Shown here piece by piece: positions 16,737-28,336 of a stretch of DNA of 64,000 bases. The notes beneath the pieces are model-generated. The model worked only from the letters and a program-made list of their open reading frames with translations, searched no databases and had not been told where the DNA came from. Position 1 is the stretch's first letter. Each line of letters begins with the position of its first letter. The position numbers and the translations under genes are program-made. Origin of the DNA: Candidatus Dechloromonas phosphorivorans (GTDB lineage Bacteria; Pseudomonadota; Gammaproteobacteria; Burkholderiales; Rhodocyclaceae); the NCBI GenBank assembly GCA_016721185.1, contig JADKIP010000016.1:1-64000 (forward strand), written 5' to 3'.

Positions 16737-18365
16737 TCAAATCCTGAATTTACTCATTTGTTGTTTCAGTGTATTGGCAATGATTTCAAGTTGATGCGCC
16801 GTTTCAGCCGTGCCGCGGATGGTACTGGTGGTTTCCTCAACCATATTCGCAATTTGCTCGACACGCTGAGCAATCGAGGTGCTTGTACTGCTTTGCTCAT
16901 GCGTTGCATCGGCAACTTCGCCAACCCGCTCCAGCGTGCGCCGGGCACCTTCCTCGATGGCGCGCAATGACTCGGATGCTGAAGCCGCCAGTTGGACACC
17001 CTCCTGAACTTCAGGTAGTGCTGCATCCATCGCCTCAACGGCGCCCACGGTTTCACATTGAATTCCGTTCAGCATTTGCTCGATTTCAGTGGTTGCCGAA
17101 GCGGTACGCTCCGCCAGCTTGCGAACTTCGTCAGCGACTACGGCAAAACCACGGCCCTGTTCACCGGCGCGGGCGGCTTCAATCGCAGCATTCAATGCTA
17201 GCAAATTAGTTTGACCAGCAATGTCCTTGATTACATTGGCAATTGAGGAAACTTGCTTGGCCCGCTCCTCCAGTGCCCGAATCCGTGCGGATGCATCGGA
17301 AACCGTATCAGAGATTTTCTGGATGGCTTTCGAGGCCAGATGTACCCGCTCTGCACCTTCTCCTGAAAGTTGGACGGCGCTGTTGGTTTCGCGGGCGGTT
17401 TCGCGCGCGCTGTCTGAAATATGGTTGGAACTGACCGTCAATTCCTCAATCGCCGCCGCCATGGCTGAGGTCGAATCGGCCTGATGTTCCGCGGACCGGG
17501 CAACTTCGTCCGAGGCTAGGGCGATCTGGGCCGCGTTGCCGACCAGGCTGTTGGCTTCGCTATTAATTTCGCTAACCAACTTACGCAGCGAATCCACCAT
17601 GCCACCCAGTGCGTTCAACAGGCTACCGGGGCGGGTGTTTTCAAGTCGGGCCGTCAAATCGCCTGCAGCAACGCGCTGCATGATTTCGGTCGCTTCGCCC
17701 GGCTCGCCGCCGAGCTGACGAACAACACTGCTGCCCACCTGCCAGCCAATCAAACTGAGCAATACCAGCAGGCCGACGGAAATGCCGCCGAGCAGCGTGG
17801 CGCCTTTTTTGTATTCGCGATCAATGTCGTCAATATAGATGCCGGTACCAATCACCCAACCCCAGGGAGCAAACAAGGACGCGTAGGAAAGCTTTGGCTC
17901 TGCATTTTGCTGGCCAGCCTTGGGAAACCAGTATTCGACAAAACCGCCGCCGGCTTTGGCTGTATTGACCAGTTCACGAATGAGGAATTTGCCGTTGGCA
18001 TCTTTCATGTCGCCCTTGTCCAGTCCTTCAAACTCAGGCTTGCCGGGGAAGAGCACGTATTTGTTCGAGGTGTCGAGGACGAAAAAGTAATCGTTGCCGT
18101 TGTAGCGCAGGTTGCGCAGGCTTTCCTTGGCTGCTTTTTTGGCATCTTCTTCAGGAAGCTTGCCGTCAGCGGCAAGCTTCTGGTGGTGGGTCAGAATGCC
18201 GACCCCTACTTCAACCAGATTCTGTGTTTTTTGCTTGCGATCTTCCAGCATGCTGGATTTGAGCTGGAGTAATGCGGTGAAACATAGCACCAGCAAGCCC
18301 GCCAGCGTTAATCCTACCAATAGAAGCATTCGTGTCGAAACGCGTAGTGAACCCAGGCTTTTCAT
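16737..18365 (-). CDS. Methyl-accepting chemotaxis protein with Cache sensor
   Basis: A transmembrane chemoreceptor of 542 residues. ATG 18365 (MKSLGSLRVSTRMLLLVGLT) is chosen because GGGGAGATCACC lies directly upstream. TM1 is about residues 11-33. The periplasmic part has the single-Cache pattern (DRKQKTQNLVE, YFFVLD, FLIRELVNTAK, WGWVIGTGIYIDDID). TM2 is near 188-206 and is followed by a HAMP linker and the signalling domain with the tip DIAGQTNLLALNAAIEAARA and GRGFAVVADEVRKLAERT. The C-terminus ends MSKFRI, with no CheR-binding pentapeptide. The ligand is unknown. It stands alone, convergent with the CoA-transferase. Confidence 0.93.
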   Translation of the reverse strand: MKSLGSLRVSTRMLLLVGLTLAGLLVLCFTALLQLKSSMLEDRKQKTQNLVEVGVGILTHHQKLAADGKLPEEDAKKAAKESLRNLRYNGNDYFFVLDTSNKYVLFPGKPEFEGLDKGDMKDANGKFLIRELVNTAKAGGGFVEYWFPKAGQQNAEPKLSYASLFAPWGWVIGTGIYIDDIDREYKKGATLLGGISVGLLVLLSLIGWQVGSSVVRQLGGEPGEATEIMQRVAAGDLTARLENTRPGSLLNALGGMVDSLRKLVSEINSEANSLVGNAAQIALASDEVARSAEHQADSTSAMAAAIEELTVSSNHISDSARETARETNSAVQLSGEGAERVHLASKAIQKISDTVSDASARIRALEERAKQVSSIANVIKDIAGQTNLLALNAAIEAARAGEQGRGFAVVADEVRKLAERTASATTEIEQMLNGIQCETVGAVEAMDAALPEVQEGVQLAASASESLRAIEEGARRTLERVGEVADATHEQSSTSTSIAQRVEQIANMVEETTSTIRGTAETAHQLEIIANTLKQQMSKFRI

Positions 18366-18492
18366 GGTGATCTCCCCATTTTGTTTTAACGATCTGGAAT
18401 AAATGGCATTTGTTACCAAAAATATCCAAAAGCATCATACACCGATAGCAAGGATCAAAAGGTGATCGTTTTCCCTATCTTAAAAATCATCG

Positions 18493-19554
18493 TTATGGAC
18501 AGTCTTTGCTACTCATCCCTTGCCTCATGGCCCAGCCGACGTGTTCACGGACGAGTGCTGACGGATGGTCTGCCCGGCTTGCCAAGGCATCGCGAGTGCC
18601 GCCTGAATCCGGTGCATTTCCAAGGGCGACGGCAATGTTGCGCAACCAGCGCTCATGCCCTATCCGGCGGATCGGGTTGCCGGCCAGTCGGTCGTTGAAT
18701 TCCTGTTCCGTCCAGGCGAAAAGATCGCTTAGGCCGGCGCTGTCCAGCCCGTGGCGTGGCGCAAATTCCGGATCGCCGAGTTGGGCGAAGCGGTTCCATG
18801 GACAGCACAACTGGCAGTCGTCGCAACCGTAGATTCGGTTGCCGATCAAGGGCCGGAATTCTTCAGGGATGGCGCCCGATAACTCGATAGTCAGATAAGA
18901 AATGCAGCGTCTGGCATCGACCTTGTAGGGTGCAACGATCGCTTGGGTTGGGCAGGCATCAAGACAGGCCGTGCAACTACCGCAATGCTCTTCTATCGGT
19001 ACATCTGGCGTTAACGGCAGGTCGGTATAAATTTCACCAAGAAAACGCCAGGAGCCTTGTTTTGATAACAACAAAGTATGTTTACCACGCCAGCCAAGAC
19101 CGGCCTGACTGGCAAATTCGACTTCCATGACCGGCGCAGAATCCGAGAAGACCCGATAGCCAAAGGGGCCGACGATTTCGCTGATGGCATCGGCCAGCTT
19201 TTGCAGTCGGTTGCGGATCAGCTTGTGATAGTCGCGCCCTTGGGCATAGCGTGAAATCGCCGCCTGCTCAGGCTGCTCAGTGGTTTTCAGGTGTGGCAGG
19301 TAGTCGACCGCAGCAGAGATGGCGGTGAGTGTTCCCGGGTGCAGCAATTGCGGCTTGGCACGCAAATCGGCATGGCGAGCCATATAATCCATTTCGCCGT
19401 GGCAGCCTTCGCTAAGCCATTGGCGCAGGCCTTCGACTGCCTGACCCGGTTCGGCCCGGGCGACGCCGATGGCCGCAAAGCCTAAATTTTTACCGGCCTC
19501 GCGGATTTTTTCCTTGAGCGCAGCGTAATCCACCGTGGAGTTCTGATCGTGCAT
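18493..19554 (-). CDS. queG: Epoxyqueuosine reductase
   Basis: QueG is a cobalamin- and iron-sulfur-dependent enzyme that performs the last step of queuosine synthesis in tRNA. The 353-residue protein starts at ATG 19554 (MHDQNSTVDYAALKEKIREA). It shows GFAAIGVARAEP, VDYLPHL, RDYHKLIRNRLQ, SDSAPVMEVEFASQAGLGWRG split over the substrate site, and two ferredoxin-type cluster motifs: CGSCTACLDACPTQA and CDDCQLCCPWN. It is divergent from tsaE and the two start codons overlap (19549-19554), a common arrangement in betaproteobacteria. Promoters must therefore lie inside the neighbouring coding regions. Confidence 0.95.
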   Translation of the reverse strand: MHDQNSTVDYAALKEKIREAGKNLGFAAIGVARAEPGQAVEGLRQWLSEGCHGEMDYMARHADLRAKPQLLHPGTLTAISAAVDYLPHLKTTEQPEQAAISRYAQGRDYHKLIRNRLQKLADAISEIVGPFGYRVFSDSAPVMEVEFASQAGLGWRGKHTLLLSKQGSWRFLGEIYTDLPLTPDVPIEEHCGSCTACLDACPTQAIVAPYKVDARRCISYLTIELSGAIPEEFRPLIGNRIYGCDDCQLCCPWNRFAQLGDPEFAPRHGLDSAGLSDLFAWTEQEFNDRLAGNPIRRIGHERWLRNIAVALGNAPDSGGTRDALASRADHPSALVREHVGWAMRQGMSSKDCP

Positions 19555-20064
19555 AGCCCCGATGTTACCGCCGTTTTTCAATTGCCCGACGAAGCCGCGA
19601 CCCAGCGCCTGGGCGAAATGCTGGCGCCATTGCTGCAACCGGGACTGGTGATTTTTCTTGAAGGTGATCTCGGTACTGGCAAAACAACATTGGTTCGAGC
19701 CCTGATTCGCGCCCTCGGCTATGCCGGCCCGGTAAAGAGTCCGACCTATTCTCTGGTTGAAGTTTACGTAATTTCGAGCTTATACTTATATCACTTTGAT
19801 TTTTATCGTTTTGAGTCACCCGAGGAGTTTCTCGATGCCGGCTTTGACGAATACTTTAATGACACTGCGGTCTGTCTGGTCGAATGGCCGGAACGTGCTG
19901 ATGGCTGCGTTCCGTCGCCAGACTTGCGGCTGCGCCTTCATCATGCAGGTCTCGGGCGTGTCCTCGAAGCCTTGGCAGATTCACCGGAAGGGACGCAATG
20001 TATAAAGGGGCTCGCCTCAGCTTGGGGCGAAGACAACTCCTCCGTTACGCCGGGGCTTCGCTGA
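19549..20064 (+). CDS. tsaE: tRNA threonylcarbamoyladenosine ATPase TsaE
   Basis: TsaE is the ATPase that works with TsaB and TsaD to make t6A37 on ANN-decoding tRNAs. It has 171 residues from a GTG at 19549. The Walker A loop EGDLGTGKTTLVR is at about 38-50; KSPTYSLVE, HFDFYRF and LVEWPERA follow in family order. The GTG start shares bases with the divergent queG start. The last 22 codons overlap the beginning of amiC, so tsaE and amiC are coupled. The coupling explains the slightly long C-terminus. Confidence 0.93.
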   Translation: MHSPDVTAVFQLPDEAATQRLGEMLAPLLQPGLVIFLEGDLGTGKTTLVRALIRALGYAGPVKSPTYSLVEVYVISSLYLYHFDFYRFESPEEFLDAGFDEYFNDTAVCLVEWPERADGCVPSPDLRLRLHHAGLGRVLEALADSPEGTQCIKGLASAWGEDNSSVTPGLR

Positions 20065-21344
20065 TCCTGTCTGTTTCGCCGTTGGCAGGTGCCGCGGCAA
20101 AGCTGCCGTCGGTGCTTGCAGTACGCATCTGGCCTGCCGCTGACTACACACGGGTGACGCTGGAACATGACGGGCCACTCAAATACACCCATTTCACCGT
20201 TGAAAACCCGGATCGGCTGGTGGTCGATATTGAAGATGTCGAATTCAATAGTGTGCTCGACAGCCTGGCGCGCAAGGTGGCGACCGATGATCCGTATATC
20301 AAGCTGTTGCGGGCAGGCCGTTTCAAGCCGGGCGTTGTGCGCCTGGTCATGGAGCTGAAAACCAAGGTAACGCCTCAAGTTTTCACGCTGGCCCCGGTCG
20401 GCGAATACGGCCATCGCCTGGTGCTTGATGTTTACCCGATCAATCCGCCTGACCCGCTGATGGCGCTACTTGAAGGCCGGAAGGATGCCGTCGAGCCGCT
20501 GCAGATGGATCAGGATTTCTCGCTGGCTGAAAAAAAGCCGGACGACGCGGCGCTCAGGAAGGCTGAAAAGCCGATTGAAGCGCCAGAGGTTCACACCAGC
20601 AAAAAATCGGGAAAACCGATTGTCGACCGCCTGATTACGGTCACCCTTGATCCCGGCCATGGTGGCGAAGACCCCGGCGCCATCGGCAAGGGCGGCTCTT
20701 ACGAAAAGAACGTGACGCTGCAGGTGGCCAAGCGGCTGAAGGCGAAGATCGATGCTGAACCTAACATGCGCGCCGTGCTGACGCGGGATTCCGATTTCTT
20801 CGTGCCGCTGCAGATGCGTGTCCAGAAAGCTCGCCGCGTTCAGTCAGATCTTTTCCTCTCCATCCATGCGGATGCATGGATCAAGCCTGATGCGCGCGGT
20901 TCCTCGGTTTTTGTTCTTTCCGAGCGTGGTGCGTCCAGCACGCAAGCCCGCATGTTGGCGCAGCGTGAAAATGAAGCGGATCTGGTTGGCGGGGTCAATA
21001 TTGGCGCCAAGGATCTTTTCCTTGCCCGAACACTGCTTGATCTGTCACAGACCGCAACGATCAATGACAGCCTGAAACTCGGCAAGTATTTGCTCGGTGA
21101 GTTGGGTACGATCAATACCTTGCACAAAAATAATGTTGAGCAAGCCGGATTCGCGGTACTCAAGGCGCCGGATATTCCCTCGGCGCTGATCGAAACTGCT
21201 TTTATTTCCAATCCGGAAGAAGAGCGTCGGCTCAACGATGACGCTTATCAGGATAAGTTGGCTGAGGCGATTGTGCGCGGTGTGCGCCAATATTTCATCA
21301 AGCATCCGCCTGGCCCGAAATCCAGGATGGCAGCTTTCAGTTAA
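19998..21344 (+). CDS. amiC: N-acetylmuramoyl-L-alanine amidase AmiC
   Basis: AmiC cleaves the amide bond between MurNAc and the stem peptide and helps separate daughter cells. The 448-residue precursor begins MYKGARLSLGRRQLLRYAGA, a twin-arginine type signal followed by a hydrophobic core, so export is probably by Tat. An AMIN domain (about 40-145; LPSVLAVRIWPAADYTRVTL) precedes a charged linker and the Amidase_3 domain. Zinc ligands are expected in TLDPGHGGEDPGAIG, the Glu of SYEKNVTLQ, and LFLSIHADA; PSALIETAFISNPEEE holds the catalytic Glu. It overlaps tsaE by 67 bases and ends at a strong terminator. Confidence 0.95.
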   Translation: MYKGARLSLGRRQLLRYAGASLILSVSPLAGAAAKLPSVLAVRIWPAADYTRVTLEHDGPLKYTHFTVENPDRLVVDIEDVEFNSVLDSLARKVATDDPYIKLLRAGRFKPGVVRLVMELKTKVTPQVFTLAPVGEYGHRLVLDVYPINPPDPLMALLEGRKDAVEPLQMDQDFSLAEKKPDDAALRKAEKPIEAPEVHTSKKSGKPIVDRLITVTLDPGHGGEDPGAIGKGGSYEKNVTLQVAKRLKAKIDAEPNMRAVLTRDSDFFVPLQMRVQKARRVQSDLFLSIHADAWIKPDARGSSVFVLSERGASSTQARMLAQRENEADLVGGVNIGAKDLFLARTLLDLSQTATINDSLKLGKYLLGELGTINTLHKNNVEQAGFAVLKAPDIPSALIETAFISNPEEERRLNDDAYQDKLAEAIVRGVRQYFIKHPPGPKSRMAAFS

Positions 21345-21358
21345 TAGCTTGCTCGCTG

Positions 21359-21390
21359 AAATGGCGCGAATTTAGAATTCGCGCCATTTT
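21359..21390 (+). terminator. Rho-independent terminator of amiC
   Basis: AAATGGCGCGAATT (21359-21372) is perfectly inverted at 21376-21389 around a 3-base loop, ending in TTTT. It lies 15 bases after the amiC stop. Confidence 0.85.
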
Positions 21391-21538
21391 CTGCACTAAG
21401 CCATTCATGAGTTATCCCAAACTTGGTTTGCAAGACGGGCCTCGGGAGCGTCGCTCTGGCGTCTGAGTTAAGCTCAGCCAGTTGTTGCTTGCTTAAAAAC
21501 TCCTTCCCGAGCGACCAGATATCTCATTTTGGTAGTGT

Positions 21539-22438
21539 ATGAACAAACTGATTTCAGCGTTACAGCGGCTTTATTTCCTCCAAGACCAGCAATGGCACAG
21601 TCAGAGCTTGAATGATGGCGGTGACCTCGCTTATGCAGCAGAGGGCCCATTAACGCCAGCTATTGTGACTAAAAGCTTGGCGGGCGAGTTGACCGTAGGA
21701 CTCAACCTGGTCAGCCCGACGGGTATGGCGCGGGCAATGGTTGTAAGTTTTGCGCGCGCTACGGACTGGGAGCAGGTCGCAAACCTTTATCAGGCAGTAC
21801 AAGATGAATTGGATTTGCCTGCCCCAGCCGTCTCAGTTTCGGGGCGAAAGGGCTATAGCCTGTGGTTTTCTCTGGCTGAAGCCTTGCCTTTAGCGCAGAT
21901 CCAGGCCTTTCTCGCTGCGCTCCGCCTGAAATATTTAGCCGATATTCCTCTGGCCCATCTTGAACTCCAGCCCGATGCACTGGCCATAAAGACTTTAGCG
22001 CCCGCCCGGCACAATACGACCGGTAAATGGTCGGCATTCATAGATCCGAGCATGGGCAGCATGTTTATCGTTGAACCCGGGCTGGAAATGGCCCCGATTC
22101 TGGACCGACAGGCAGGCATGCTTGCCGGCTTGAAGAGTATTAAAACCGCAAATTTTCAAAGGGCACTCAGCATTCTTCAGGCGCCGAGCGAACTGGATGG
22201 TGAGCCTGCGCTAACTCTTGCCGAAGCTGCTGCACGATTACCGACTAAAGTATCCAGGCCGCCTGACCTCGCTGATGGCTATCGGTATTCAAAGTTAGGT
22301 GAGGGCAACACTTACGCTGACCCGAGAGATTTTCTTCTCGCGGTCATGAATGACTCATCAGTTGGCGTTAAGCAACGAATCAAGGCGGCGAAGGCGCTGC
22401 TGCCGTATTTTGTCAGTACGGCGTCTAAAGATGAGTAA
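21539..22438 (+). CDS. Hypothetical protein, possible degenerate primase-like fold
   Basis: 299 residues starting at ATG 21539, soluble, with no signal peptide. I do not recognise it firmly. The middle (about 48-145) has the rhythm of the archaeo-eukaryotic primase-like proteins: a strand with a leading GLNLV, then AMVVSFARATDWEQV, then VSVSGRKGYSLWFSLAEALP (98-117). The last part recalls the SG-x-GYHLWFFF segment of that fold. The acidic metal-binding residues expected after the first strand are not visible, so catalysis is doubtful. KTLAPARHNTTGKWSAFIDP and a C-terminal segment (ADPRDFLLAVMND) look conserved-protein-like. The gene stands alone, preceded by the amiC terminator and about 148 bases of empty DNA, and convergent with the GGDEF gene. 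Confidence 0.55.
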   Translation: MNKLISALQRLYFLQDQQWHSQSLNDGGDLAYAAEGPLTPAIVTKSLAGELTVGLNLVSPTGMARAMVVSFARATDWEQVANLYQAVQDELDLPAPAVSVSGRKGYSLWFSLAEALPLAQIQAFLAALRLKYLADIPLAHLELQPDALAIKTLAPARHNTTGKWSAFIDPSMGSMFIVEPGLEMAPILDRQAGMLAGLKSIKTANFQRALSILQAPSELDGEPALTLAEAAARLPTKVSRPPDLADGYRYSKLGEGNTYADPRDFLLAVMNDSSVGVKQRIKAAKALLPYFVSTASKDE

Positions 22439-22497
22439 TTAAGTGTTTTGAGCGCAGGGAATTCGCGCTGAGCATGCCAGCTCAGTCAAATTTCAGC

Positions 22498-23550
22498 TTA
22501 AAAAAGCTCAACTTCGCCCTTGGCTATTTCTTTGGCGGCGAGTTGTTGGTTGGCAACCAGGGTTTCATAACAATCAACCCGATTTCGCCCTTGGCGCTTG
22601 GCGTAGTAGAGCGCTTCATCGGCACGGTCGATGGCATCGGTTGGCGTGTCGTTAGGAAGCAGGTAGCTTAAGCCGATACTGATCGTTACGTGACCGACGC
22701 GGCTGAAAACTGTCTTTTCGACGTCAGTGCGAAAGCGCTCCAGCGTTGCAATTGCCGACGCCTGGTCGGTCGGTTGCAGTAGCGCAACAAACTCTTCGCC
22801 GCCAAAACGAAACAACTGGTCGTCAAAGCGAAATGAGTGACGCATTACCTGCGCCAGCATGATCAGCACTTCATCGCCAATCAGATGGCCGAAATTGTCG
22901 TTGACCTGCTTGAAGTGGTCGATGTCGCAAATAGCCAGCCAGTGGTTGCTTGCAGCAGCTGTGTTGCCTTGCCGACGCTGCGGCGATCCGTTCAAGCTGC
23001 TCACCAAATCATCGCTAGCTGCCTTGCCAAGCAATTCGAAAAGGTGCTTGTCGAAAGTCTTCCGGCTGGCAAGGCCGGTCAATGTGTCGCCTTCGCCATA
23101 GTCGAGCAGGGCGAGGTGGTTGCCGAAATATTCAATCAATCCCATCAGGGCGACTCGTTGATTTGCGGAAAACTCATCCGAAAGCGACAAGTCGATCAAA
23201 TAAACGGGTTCGTTAAGCCGGTTGACCGGGAAAACAACGCGATGCGAACCATCTTCCATGAAGTCGAGTACTGCAGATTTTTCCTTGCGGCAGCGATTAA
23301 GCAACGGGTCGCGCTCAATCGGCAGGCAGTAGCGACGATCGGGTAGGTAGGCATTGCGGAGAAATTGACCTTGTGGCCCGAAGCCGGCGCAGGCAAAAAC
23401 AACGGTTTTCTTCTTACCGGTGTAACACCGATAAATATTTATGCATTGAGGGTGAAACAAGTCCAGTAGCGCATCAACCATAGCCGAATTGATTTCGGTG
23501 CGGTCGAGCCGCGACGAAATTTTCACAACGTGGCTGATCAGATCAAGCAT
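22498..23550 (-). CDS. Diguanylate cyclase (GGDEF) with N-terminal sensor region
   Basis: 350 residues from ATG 23550. Residues 1-160 form a sensor-like region that I cannot assign firmly; it resembles a GAF-type fold (FHPQCINIYRCYTGKKKTVV, FGPQGQFLRN). The GGDEF domain follows: DTLTGLASRKTFDKHLF, DIDHFKQVNDNFGHLIGDEVL, and the active-site GGEEF at 250-254. RFDD at 241-244, five residues before GGEEF, is the RxxD product-inhibition site. It should make cyclic di-GMP with feedback control. YajQ, a c-di-GMP-binding family, is encoded at 34999-35493. The gene is divergent from ribF. Confidence 0.92.
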   Translation of the reverse strand: MLDLISHVVKISSRLDRTEINSAMVDALLDLFHPQCINIYRCYTGKKKTVVFACAGFGPQGQFLRNAYLPDRRYCLPIERDPLLNRCRKEKSAVLDFMEDGSHRVVFPVNRLNEPVYLIDLSLSDEFSANQRVALMGLIEYFGNHLALLDYGEGDTLTGLASRKTFDKHLFELLGKAASDDLVSSLNGSPQRRQGNTAAASNHWLAICDIDHFKQVNDNFGHLIGDEVLIMLAQVMRHSFRFDDQLFRFGGEEFVALLQPTDQASAIATLERFRTDVEKTVFSRVGHVTISIGLSYLLPNDTPTDAIDRADEALYYAKRQGRNRVDCYETLVANQQLAAKEIAKGEVELF

Positions 23551-23671
23551 AAATGGATGGCTAATGACTGCCTTACAAGCGGTTGGCGATTATAGCGATA
23601 TACGGGCCGGGGGGGCGGTCAGGTGCGGCTTAATCGCAAATTTCAGATATCCGGACAAAGGCTTAAGCCGT

Positions 23672-23677
23672 TATAAT
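23672..23677 (+). promoter_or_regulatory. Candidate -10 element (TATAAT) upstream of ribF
   Basis: A perfect TATAAT lies 27 bases before the ribF start. No good -35 element at normal spacing is visible, so this is only a likely promoter for the ribF-ileS-lspA run. Confidence 0.35.
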
Positions 23678-23703
23678 TCAACGCTTTTTCCTTCACTTAG
23701 CCC

Positions 23704-24624
23704 ATGCGCGTCTTCCGCGGTTATTCGCGTCCTGTTCCGGTTCCCGTTGTGCTTGCCATTGGTAATTTTGATGGTGTTCATCTCGGCCACGCTGCGCTGG
23801 TGAGGCAGTTGGCGGATGCCGCTGTGCGCTTGCAGTCAGTGCCTACCGTACTGACCTTTGAGCCGCATCCTCGTGAATTTTTCGTGCCTGCCTCTGCCCC
23901 GGCGCGCTTGACCACGCTACGCGAAAAACTGGAACTGCTGGGCGATTCCGGTGCATCTCAGGCCATGATTTGTCCTTTTAACGCTGCTTTTGCCGCACTT
24001 TCGGCTGATGAGTTTATCGAGCGCGTTCTGGTGCGAAGCCTGCAGGTCAAGCATTTGATCATCGGCGACGACTTTCGCTTTGGGCGGGGGCGCGTAGGTG
24101 ACTTTGCCATGCTTCAGGCAGCGGGAACCCGTTTTGGCTTTACCGTTGAAACGATGCCAAGCGTCACGGTCGACGGCGAAAGAGTCTCCAGTTCCGCGGT
24201 GCGGGCCGCCTTGGCGGCGGGGGAAATGGAGCGTGCAGCACGCTTGCTGGGGCGTCCCTATATCATTGATGGCCGTGTCGCACATGGCGACAAGATTGGC
24301 CGTCAATTGGGTTTTGCCACGGCCAATATTCGCATCAAGCACAATCCTTTACCAATGACCGGCGTCTTCGCCGTTGAGGTCAGCGGTCTGGGTGAGAAGC
24401 CTTTGCCAGGCGTGGCCAATCTTGGTATCCGGCCGACAGTCGGCGGTACGCGGCCGCTGCTGGAAGTGCATCTTTTTGATTTCAATCGCGACATTTATGG
24501 CGCGCATATTTCCGTTCGTTTCGTTCATAAACTGCGTTGCGAACAACGTTTCCCCAATTTGGATGCCCTCAAGGCGCAGATCGCGGCTGATGCCGCAACC
24601 GCCCGGGCCTTCTTCAAGCTGTGA
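23704..24624 (+). CDS. ribF: Bifunctional riboflavin kinase/FAD synthetase
   Basis: RibF phosphorylates riboflavin to FMN and adenylates FMN to FAD. The 306-residue protein has the normal two-domain order. The N-terminal nucleotidyltransferase shows IGNFDGVHLGHAALV (19-33), TFEPHPREFF (51-60), IIGDDFRFGRGRVGD (119-133) and SSSAVR (162-167). The C-terminal kinase shows HGDKIGRQLGFATANI (194-209). ATG 23704 begins MRVFRGYSRP. ileS begins 9 bases after its stop, so they form an operon. Confidence 0.95.
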   Translation: MRVFRGYSRPVPVPVVLAIGNFDGVHLGHAALVRQLADAAVRLQSVPTVLTFEPHPREFFVPASAPARLTTLREKLELLGDSGASQAMICPFNAAFAALSADEFIERVLVRSLQVKHLIIGDDFRFGRGRVGDFAMLQAAGTRFGFTVETMPSVTVDGERVSSSAVRAALAAGEMERAARLLGRPYIIDGRVAHGDKIGRQLGFATANIRIKHNPLPMTGVFAVEVSGLGEKPLPGVANLGIRPTVGGTRPLLEVHLFDFNRDIYGAHISVRFVHKLRCEQRFPNLDALKAQIAADAATARAFFKL

Positions 24625-24633
24625 GCACGCAAA

Positions 24634-27425
<2,792 letters not shown>

Positions 27426-27433
<8 letters not shown>

Positions 27434-27914
27434 CGCGAAGCGCTGGTATGCGCTGGCCGGGCTGGTCGTCGGGCTCGACCAGCTCAGCAAGTGGATCGTC
27501 CTCGATCAGATTCGCCTCGGCGATGTGATCTACGTCGCCCCTTTCTGGAACTGGGTGCTGACCTACAATCCTGGTGCCGCCTTCAGTTTTCTCGCCGATC
27601 AGCCCGGCTGGCAGCGTTGGTTCTTTACCGTGCTGGCATTGGGTGTTTCCGGCTGGATTGCCTTCATGCTGCGCCAGCATCCCCAACAAAAGCTGCTCTC
27701 CCTGGCGCTGGCTTTGGTGATGGGGGGCGCGCTCGGCAACGTCATCGACCGTGTGCGTTTTGGCGCAGTCGTCGATTTCATTCAATGGCACGCTGCCGGT
27801 TTCTACTGGCCAGCCTTCAACGTGGCCGATTCCGCCATCACAGTCGGGGCGATTTTGCTTGTTTTTGAGCAGTTGACCGCAGCAAGCAATAAATCCGAGG
27901 AGAAAAAGACATGA
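27426..27914 (+). CDS. lspA: Lipoprotein signal peptidase (signal peptidase II)
   Basis: LspA removes signal peptides from prolipoproteins in the inner membrane. 162 residues from ATG 27426, overlapping the ileS stop by 8 bases. It has four membrane segments and the family motifs LDQLSKWIV, TYNPGAAFSFL, GNVIDRVRFGAVVDFI (first catalytic Asp) and FNVADSAITVG (second catalytic Asp). The stop overlaps the fkpB start (ATGA). The ileS-lspA-fkpB-ispH order is conserved in proteobacteria. Confidence 0.96.
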
Positions 27915-28336
27915 CAGTGCGTTCCGACAGCTTCCTGACCCTGCATTACCGGATTTCCGCGATCGACGGCGAAGAATTTCTGTCAACCTTCGACATGAGC
28001 CCGGCAACGCTGCAGATGGGCAGCGGCCAGCTCGCCGAGAACCTCGAATCGGTGCTGATCGGTCTGCCGGCGCGCGAGCGTTTTGTTTTCCAACTGGAAC
28101 CGAACGAGGCTTTTGGTCAACACAATGACCGCCTGGTCGAGCGTATTTCACGCAGCGGATTGCCCGCCGAAATGGAACTCAAAGAGAATTCCGTCGTCGA
28201 ATTTACCGCGCCCAACGGCGGTACGTTCACGGGCTTTCTGCGTGAGCTAGATGCGACGCACGCCCTGTTCGACTTCAATCACCCGATGGCGGGAAAAACA
28301 ATCCGCTTCGAGGTGGAAATTATCGGAATCATGTAA
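27911..28336 (+). CDS. fkpB: FKBP-type peptidyl-prolyl isomerase (SlpA/FkpB)
   Basis: A 141-residue cytosolic prolyl isomerase of the SlyD/SlpA type, in which an insert-in-flap domain gives chaperone activity. Recognisable segments are FLTLHYRISAIDGEEFLSTF, MGSGQLAENLESVLIGLP, FQLEPNEAFGQHN (flap) and FDFNHPMAGKTIRFEVEI. ATGA overlap with lspA and direct abutment with ispH (TAAATG) place it in the middle of the operon. Confidence 0.93.
   Translation: MTVRSDSFLTLHYRISAIDGEEFLSTFDMSPATLQMGSGQLAENLESVLIGLPARERFVFQLEPNEAFGQHNDRLVERISRSGLPAEMELKENSVVEFTAPNGGTFTGFLRELDATHALFDFNHPMAGKTIRFEVEIIGIM

Noticed and set aside
23590..23700. FMN riboswitch upstream of ribF
   Set aside because: The leader is too short and none of the conserved RFN-element segments can be found.
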